Shown: positions 59,399-64,000 of the stretch, one piece after another | Layout: each line of letters opens with the position of its first letter | How positions within the stretch are numbered: the first letter of the stretch is position 1 | NCBI GenBank assembly: GCA_023393095.1 | Contig: JAEWMT010000141.1 | Location: 1-64,000, forward strand | Reading direction: 5' to 3' | DNA from: Bacillota bacterium | Lineage (GTDB): Bacteria > Bacillota > Clostridia > Lachnospirales > Lachnospiraceae | DNA length: 64,000 bases | The notes under the pieces: generated by a model | Database searches by the model: none | The model's input: only the letters and a program-made list of their open reading frames with translations | Told to the model about the DNA's origin: nothing | Made by a program: the position numbers and the translations under genes

Positions 59399-60040
59399 TT
59401 GACTACAAAAATAATAGAGTTAGCACCTCTAAGGCGTAATGCTATCTTAAATGCCGCATTAAAAGAATTTATACGAAAAGGATATAACGACGCATCTACA
59501 AATGTAATTTCAAAAGAAGCAGGGATTTCTAAAGCTCTGATGTTTCATTATGTGAAGAATAAACAGGAACTTTTTCTGTGTGTGTATGACTATTTTGCTG
59601 AACTTCTTGATAAAGAGTACTATTTGAAAATGGATTTCAAAGAAAAGGATATTTTTAATAGGCTGCGTCAATCATATCTTCTTCAAATTGAATTACTGAA
59701 ACAATATCCGTGGATTTTAGAATTTAACAAACTTTCCACCGTAACGAATTCTGATGACGTAAACAAAGAGCTTGAAAAAAGAGCTATTAAAAAGCAAGCT
59801 TTATGTAGTACTCACATATTTGAAATGATAGATGAATCTAAATTTAGAGCAGGGTTAGATATTGAAAAATGCAAACAATTTATCCTTTGGGCTAATGTTG
59901 GATTTACTAATGAAATATTAGATGATATTAGAAATTCAGAATCTCCTGCTTTGAATTATGAACTAATTATTGAAAAACTTGATGGATATTTTGAGGAACT
60001 TAGAAAAATATTCTATAAGCCAAGCGAGGAGAAAGACTGA
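59399..60040 (+). CDS. TetR-family transcriptional regulator
   Basis: The 213-residue protein has a TetR DNA-binding domain at residues 11-60: RRNAILNAALKEFIRKGYND, STNVISKEAGISKALMFHYV. A helical ligand domain of unknown specificity follows. The start is TTG 59399 behind GGGAGG with nine bases between; the ATG at 59393 is in another frame. The double operator upstream implies autorepression. The stop overlaps the ATG of a 27-codon ORF, which in turn overlaps the M23 gene, so all three should be co-translated and respond to one ligand. Confidence 0.93.
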   Translation: MTTKIIELAPLRRNAILNAALKEFIRKGYNDASTNVISKEAGISKALMFHYVKNKQELFLCVYDYFAELLDKEYYLKMDFKEKDIFNRLRQSYLLQIELLKQYPWILEFNKLSTVTNSDDVNKELEKRAIKKQALCSTHIFEMIDESKFRAGLDIEKCKQFILWANVGFTNEILDDIRNSESPALNYELIIEKLDGYFEELRKIFYKPSEEKD

Positions 60041-60123
60041 TGGGAACGAGAATTTCTTATTTTTGCAATCCTAATATTAAAGTTGAGGATATAATCAATA
60101 ATTTGGAGGTGCTGAATGAGTGA
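60040..60123 (+). CDS. 27-residue ORF coupled between TetR and M23 genes
   Basis: ATG 60040 overlaps the TetR stop (TGATG), and its own stop at 60121-60123 overlaps the M23 start. AGGAG lies about nine bases upstream. The peptide reads MGTRISYFCNPNIKVED and then a short helix. It could be a small functional peptide, a coupling device, or the stub of a lost gene. Confidence 0.4.
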   Translation: MGTRISYFCNPNIKVEDIINNLEVLNE

Positions 60124-60808
60124 AAGGCATAACCCAATAATAGTAGAGTTCCCTTTAAGGGGAGAATGGCTTTCTCCTAATACACCGGGAAAAAGAATTC
60201 CGAGCCATGGGACAGACCGATTAGGAACGAGGTATGCTTATGATTTTTTGCAGGTGGACTGGAAAAGAAAAGGTTGGCCCAGTTATCGTGTGCATTGGCT
60301 TTGGTATCTCCTTTTTGGAGTTTCGTTAGACAAATGTTATTGTTGGGGACAAGAAGTATATGCACCTTGCGATGGGATAATTGTTCAAGCAAAAGATGGT
60401 TATAGGGAAAGGGCCAAAGCACATTTATTTGCAGATTTGATAGTAGCTATAAAGAATGCACATTCCTTTAACCTCCAAAAAGACAATCTACAGTCTGTTG
60501 CCGGCAACTACATTATTATGAAATGTGAAGAGAATATATATGCTACATTAGTCCATCTTCAAAAAGGATCCATTAAGGTTGCGACGGGACAAAGCGTAAA
60601 GAAAGGTGATGTTATTGGTAAAGTAGGTCATTCCGGCAATTCTTTTACTCCCCATTTACATTTTCAACTTATGGATAACAGCGACATACTTTCTGCAAAT
60701 GGACTGCCCTGTGCTTTTGAGCAATATGAATTATTCCTTGACGGAGAGTGGCATAAAGTGTTTAACGGCATTCCTACAGATAAAGATAGAATAAGGTTTT
60801 ATGTGTAG
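60116..60808 (+). CDS. M23-family (LytM-like) peptidase without signal peptide
   Basis: The 230-residue product has the LytM/M23 zinc-site residues: His and Asp in SHGTDRLGTRYAYDF near residues 31-45 and the HLHF motif near residue 180. The lysostaphin-like KKGDVIGKVGHSGNSFTPH precedes HLHF. A hydrophobic patch (WLWYLLFGVSL) lies near residue 60 but no N-terminal signal is present, so it is probably cytoplasmic. It may not cut peptidoglycan directly. GGAGG lies seven bases before ATG 60116. It is coupled to the TetR gene and likely controlled by it. Confidence 0.85.
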   Translation: MSERHNPIIVEFPLRGEWLSPNTPGKRIPSHGTDRLGTRYAYDFLQVDWKRKGWPSYRVHWLWYLLFGVSLDKCYCWGQEVYAPCDGIIVQAKDGYRERAKAHLFADLIVAIKNAHSFNLQKDNLQSVAGNYIIMKCEENIYATLVHLQKGSIKVATGQSVKKGDVIGKVGHSGNSFTPHLHFQLMDNSDILSANGLPCAFEQYELFLDGEWHKVFNGIPTDKDRIRFYV

Positions 60809-60991
60809 TTCACTCAAATAGAAATATACGAAATCTAATGGAAGAGTATTGTGCGTAATTATTTTTTGATTAACCTTAAATATATTAATTCAATTGATAG
60901 AACCTAACATAAAATATGGTATGGGGTAATATTAGAAATTCAATAATAATTCTATATTACAAAAACATTGATGATTGATAGAAAGGACATT

Positions 60992-61567
60992 ATGAAACGC
61001 AGCTGCGATAATCAGAATGCACCATTTATATTTCATTTGTTTAAGATTATAATTTTCATCATTGCCGGTTTTATCATATTTCATTACATTTATGAAAATT
61101 CATCCACATTTTATCGTACATCATTAAATTTGCCCTTTTCCTTGCATCTGAATAAGAAGGAAATTTACATGATTAAGGGAGAGGAGACGCGTCTCTCCGT
61201 ATTTGGGATTAATAAAAGGGTGTCCTATTATTCCACTAATTTCAGAGTTGCGGGAGTTAATTTTAATGGAAGGATAACTGCTTACCGGACAGGAAAAGCT
61301 TTTATCATTGCCAAGGTTAATGGTAAGAAACTAAAATGTCGGGTTCACGTAATTGATATTACAAAGAAAACACTGAAGCTTTCCCAAAATAGATCCTATA
61401 CATTAAGAGTGAAAGGTACCCTGTCATTTACAAGTTGGAGAAGTAGTAATAAAGAGGTTGCTTCTGTATCCATGTTTGGAACTGTGAAGGCAAAAAAGAA
61501 AGGAAGAACCATAATCACCGCTAAAGTAAAGGGTAGGATCTTAAAATGCACGGTTAATGTCAGATGA
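60992..61567 (+). CDS. Membrane-anchored protein with two Ig-like (Big_2) repeats
   Basis: The 191-residue product has one transmembrane helix (about residues 14-34) and then two bacterial Ig-like repeats. The first has LNKKEIYMIKGEETRLSVFG and GRITAYRTGKAFIIAKVNGK. The second has KLSQNRSYTLRVKG, SSNKEVASVSMFGTVKAKKK and GRTIITAKVKGR. It is inferred to sit at the cell surface. ATG 60992 follows GAAAGGACATT; upstream TTG 60968 and ATG 60971 are less well placed. dacF follows after about 100 bases. Confidence 0.85.
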   Translation: MKRSCDNQNAPFIFHLFKIIIFIIAGFIIFHYIYENSSTFYRTSLNLPFSLHLNKKEIYMIKGEETRLSVFGINKRVSYYSTNFRVAGVNFNGRITAYRTGKAFIIAKVNGKKLKCRVHVIDITKKTLKLSQNRSYTLRVKGTLSFTSWRSSNKEVASVSMFGTVKAKKKGRTIITAKVKGRILKCTVNVR

Positions 61568-61668
61568 TTTATAAGACAAATTTATATCAGGATAGGTCTA
61601 AAAACAGAAAGCATGGATTAAAATAGTAATAATACATTTTTGCTAACTTATGCAGAATTGAGGTTGAG

Positions 61669-62904
61669 TTGAAAAAACTATTATCTGTACTTCTTTCCTG
61701 TACCATGCTTCTTATTATACTATATCCTGTTTCAATTAATGCAAAGACCAGCAATTCTCCACAGAAAAAGGATACGGGAAGTGCTGCTGATACGAAAGCT
61801 GCGGATTCACAATTGGAACTAAGTTCGCCCTCAGCTGTATTAATCGAGGGATCGACCGGAAAGGTGATTCTTGAGAAAAATAAGGATGATCGGTTAAGGC
61901 CTGCCAGTATAACAAAGATAATGACACTGATATTGATCTTTGAAGCTTTAGAATCAGGACAGATTAAACTTACGGATGAAGTCAGTGTAAGTGAATATGC
62001 GGCTTCCATGGGAGGTTCCCAGGTGTATCTGGAGCCAAACGAAACGCAGAATGTTGAAACGATGATTAAATGTATCAGCATTGCAAGTGCCAATGATGCC
62101 TGTGTAGCGATGGCGGAATTCATTGCCGGTTCCGAAGAGGAATTTGTAGCAAGGATGAACAAGAAAGCAAAAGAGCTTGGAATGAACAATACGAATTTTG
62201 TAAATTGCTGTGGACTGGATACCGATAATCATTATTCATCAGCTTATGATGTGGCACTGATGTCAAGAGAACTGATTATGAAGCATCCGGAAATCAGTAA
62301 ATATTCAACCGTCTGGATGGATAACATCACTCATACAACAAAGAAGGGAAAGACGGAATTTGGCTTAACAAATACTAATAAGCTGGTTAGATTCTATCAA
62401 GGTATCACAGGTCTTAAAACAGGTTCAACAGGCCTGGCAAAATACTGTCTATCCGCAACAGCCAAACGAAATAATATGGACTTAATTGCTGTTATTATGG
62501 CTGCTCCGGAAACCAAAACAAGATTTATGGAGGCGTCAAAACTATTGAACTACGGATTCGCAAATTACAGCATCTATACGGATGATAACAAGGACACCGA
62601 GCTGGCTCCGGTAAAAGTCGTAAAAGGTGTTCTTGATACAGTAAAAGGTAAGGCGGGGAATCAGTTCTCCTATCTATGTACAAAAGGAAAATCAGCAGCT
62701 GATATTCGAAAAGAAGTGGTATTATATGAAGAGGTTCCTGCTCCGGTAGCGAAAGGTGATAAAATAGGAGAAATCATCTATTACCATGATAATGATCAGA
62801 TTGGAAAGATTGATATCCTAGCTTCGGAGGAGATTGAAAAAGCAAAGTATAAGGATTACTTTATCAAATTATTAAAACGGTATTTTATGACGGCAAAAGC
62901 ATAG
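61669..62904 (+). CDS. dacF: D-alanyl-D-alanine carboxypeptidase (DacF/DacB type)
   Basis: This penicillin-binding protein trims the stem pentapeptide and is exported. The 411-residue product has a signal peptide (LLSVLLSCTMLLIILYPVSINA, cut near residue 24). Catalytic motifs are SITKIMT (Ser-x-x-Lys), SAND (SxN) and LKTGST (KTG). A C-terminal PBP5-like domain ends in an amphipathic helix that anchors it to the membrane. The start is TTG 61669 behind GAGGTTGAG. Its neighbourhood near spoIIM, xerD-like and pdp supports a sporulation-type DacF role in cortex or wall maturation. Confidence 0.93.
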   Translation: MKKLLSVLLSCTMLLIILYPVSINAKTSNSPQKKDTGSAADTKAADSQLELSSPSAVLIEGSTGKVILEKNKDDRLRPASITKIMTLILIFEALESGQIKLTDEVSVSEYAASMGGSQVYLEPNETQNVETMIKCISIASANDACVAMAEFIAGSEEEFVARMNKKAKELGMNNTNFVNCCGLDTDNHYSSAYDVALMSRELIMKHPEISKYSTVWMDNITHTTKKGKTEFGLTNTNKLVRFYQGITGLKTGSTGLAKYCLSATAKRNNMDLIAVIMAAPETKTRFMEASKLLNYGFANYSIYTDDNKDTELAPVKVVKGVLDTVKGKAGNQFSYLCTKGKSAADIRKEVVLYEEVPAPVAKGDKIGEIIYYHDNDQIGKIDILASEEIEKAKYKDYFIKLLKRYFMTAKA

Positions 62905-62947
62905 TTCTATTAGAAGATTATTATAACATTAATAAAAATATCAGGGG

Positions 62948-62983
62948 CAGAGATTTCCGGTTAACTTGGAAATCTCTGTTTTT
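62948..62983 (+). terminator. dacF terminator
   Basis: CAGAGATTTCC and GGAAATCTCTG form a perfect 11-bp stem with a 9-base loop, followed by TTTTT. Confidence 0.92.
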
Positions 62984-63064
62984 AAAAAAGCTTGTGAAGT
63001 GTTATTGGGATTATGACCTATATTATATTTTATATTTTTATGGTTGTATTTAAATTAAATTGGA

Positions 63065-63805
63065 TTATTCTAAGCCATATAATTTAAATGGATTATTGAT
63101 TAATTCGTTCTGATATAAACCTACGACATCCCATAAATCAAAAAACATGTAGTTGCAGCTACCAATCAGTCCTTCCTTAATATAACCCTTCTGTAATGCC
63201 ATATTCTGAATGGTATACCAGGGCTTAACAGAAGGCGTACCTGTTTCGATCAACCATTGCTCTGGTGGATAAATCGTATTAACTTCTTCAGAGGGTTTAA
63301 AGATATCGCAGATTTTTTGTGGAAGTAAATTCTCAACATAATGCATCGCGGTCAATTTAAAAATATCAACCCCCAGCAGCAATGCCTTCCCGCCTTGATC
63401 AAGTAAATATTGAAAACCGCTGGATACCTTATCTGCGTTCTTTCCCCAGGCAGAAACTCGAAATATCCCTTCACCTGTGAGTACATCAGGCATTTGTCGG
63501 AAGGTATCGGCAATGATACCCATTGCACTATGTTCTTCTTCCGGATTTAAAATCCTTATCTTACAGGTGATCCCCATCTTTTTATCTATACTGCTAAGCG
63601 GCAGCTGAGGGCTTAGTCTTAGGGAAGACATAAAAAGGCTTCCATCGCAACCAACAGTTTCTTGTAAAGCTTCAATTATGGTTTTAGCACCTCCCTCTAC
63701 ATAGCCAAAGCTTCTTAAGGAACTATGTACTTCTAATTCCATACCGGGTGTAACACCGATTTTTTGAAATTCTGAGATAAGATCCTGTTTTGTAATACAA
63801 TCCAT
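63065..63805 (-). CDS. AAC(3)-family N-acetyltransferase
   Basis: The 246-residue protein resembles aminoglycoside 3-N-acetyltransferases. Seen are LEVHSSLRSFGYVEGGAKTI near residue 24, DGSLFMSSLRL, SAMGIIADTFRQMPDVL, LLLGVDIFKLTAMHYVE and a C-terminal MFFDLWDVVGLYQ. Chromosomal relatives such as YokD have no proven resistance role, so it should not be called a resistance gene on sequence alone. GAAAGGAGTACAAA precedes the ATG on the minus strand. It ends against dacF at a converging gap with a terminator. Confidence 0.85.
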   Translation of the reverse strand: MDCITKQDLISEFQKIGVTPGMELEVHSSLRSFGYVEGGAKTIIEALQETVGCDGSLFMSSLRLSPQLPLSSIDKKMGITCKIRILNPEEEHSAMGIIADTFRQMPDVLTGEGIFRVSAWGKNADKVSSGFQYLLDQGGKALLLGVDIFKLTAMHYVENLLPQKICDIFKPSEEVNTIYPPEQWLIETGTPSVKPWYTIQNMALQKGYIKEGLIGSCNYMFFDLWDVVGLYQNELINNPFKLYGLE

Positions 63806-64000
63806 TTTGTACTCCTTTCATGATTAAATTTATATCTGCTGTGTATAAAATTACAAAAACTATATAGTTTCGCAATTACCTATTAAATTATGGTACAACA
63901 CTTATATCATACTAGCTTTTAAAAATATTTATAGACTTGTTTATCGATTTGTGATATCATGGATACTGAAGTGCGGATAAAATTTAGGCCCGTTCCTATT

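Noticed and set aside
63065..63805. Antibiotic resistance gene
   Set aside because: AAC(3)-family relatives are common chromosomal genes without shown resistance, and no mobile context surrounds this one.
1..64000. CRISPR array, tRNA or rRNA genes
   Set aside because: No regularly spaced direct repeats and no tRNA-like arms or rRNA segments were recognised when reading both strands; a tRNA or covariance-model search was not possible here.

Overview
The window is AT-rich chromosomal DNA of a spore-forming, low-GC Gram-positive anaerobe, most likely a Clostridia/Lachnospiraceae member. The reasons are strong GGAGG ribosome binding sites, many TTG/GTG starts, textbook TTGACA-17-TATAAT promoters, sporulation genes (yqfC, yqfD, spoIIM, a SpoVB-like flippase, a BofC-like protein, dacF), a short HisG with HisZ, and the conserved yqfC-yqfD-phoH-HD protein-ybeY and spoIIM-xerD-pdp-dacF neighbourhoods. 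No tRNA, rRNA or CRISPR array was seen.

Layout. 0.2-1.6 kb: a stand-alone AICAR formyltransferase on the minus strand behind a ZTP (pfl) riboswitch. 1.7-11.4 kb: a histidine operon (hisZ-hisG-hisD-cupin-hisB-hisA-hisIE fusion) running into alaS. It is driven by a perfect sigma-A promoter with an inverted repeat just past the start site. hisH and hisF are absent, and the HisIE protein carries a catalytically eroded HisF-like barrel at its N-terminus. 11.6-13.9 kb: a scar region with an immunity-gene fragment fused to a beheaded comER/proC-like gene, a SUKH immunity gene, a frameshifted small gene and a second copy of the comER-like 3' end. 14.0-23.3 kb: rpsU and the sporulation/PhoH/YbeY cluster, a DUF3048 lipoprotein, a lipid-linked-sugar flippase and a BofC-like protein. 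23.5-36.8 kb: two flavoproteins, proB-ynzC-like-folate cyclo-ligase-proA, hflK-hflC, an M14 peptidase bracketed by two very long palindromes, miaB and rny.

36.9-41.4 kb is a toxin-immunity graveyard. Three toxin C-terminal tips or tails, each followed by an intact immunity gene (YezG-like, Imm30-like, GAD-like), lie among IS21-like ends and a truncated IS110-family transposase that keeps its structured left end. No toxin body is present. 41.8-44.4 kb holds a VOC protein, an SDR oxidoreductase and an aspartate aminotransferase. 44.7-52.8 kb is a second accessory island of small one-off genes (a duplicated-repeat protein, a PH-like membrane protein, DUF2971, SseB-like, lipoproteins, SUKH-4) with internal duplication debris.

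53.0-63.8 kb returns to core genes: proC, a NUDIX hydrolase, spoIIM, a XerD-like protein missing several catalytic residues, a DAHP synthase (minus), pyrimidine-nucleoside phosphorylase, an autoregulated TetR unit with a 27-residue ORF and a cytoplasmic M23-type peptidase, a two-repeat Ig-like protein, dacF and a minus-strand AAC(3)-like acetyltransferase. proB/proA and proC supply proline synthesis, and the his genes supply most of histidine synthesis. The aminotransferase could serve amino-acid synthesis generally.
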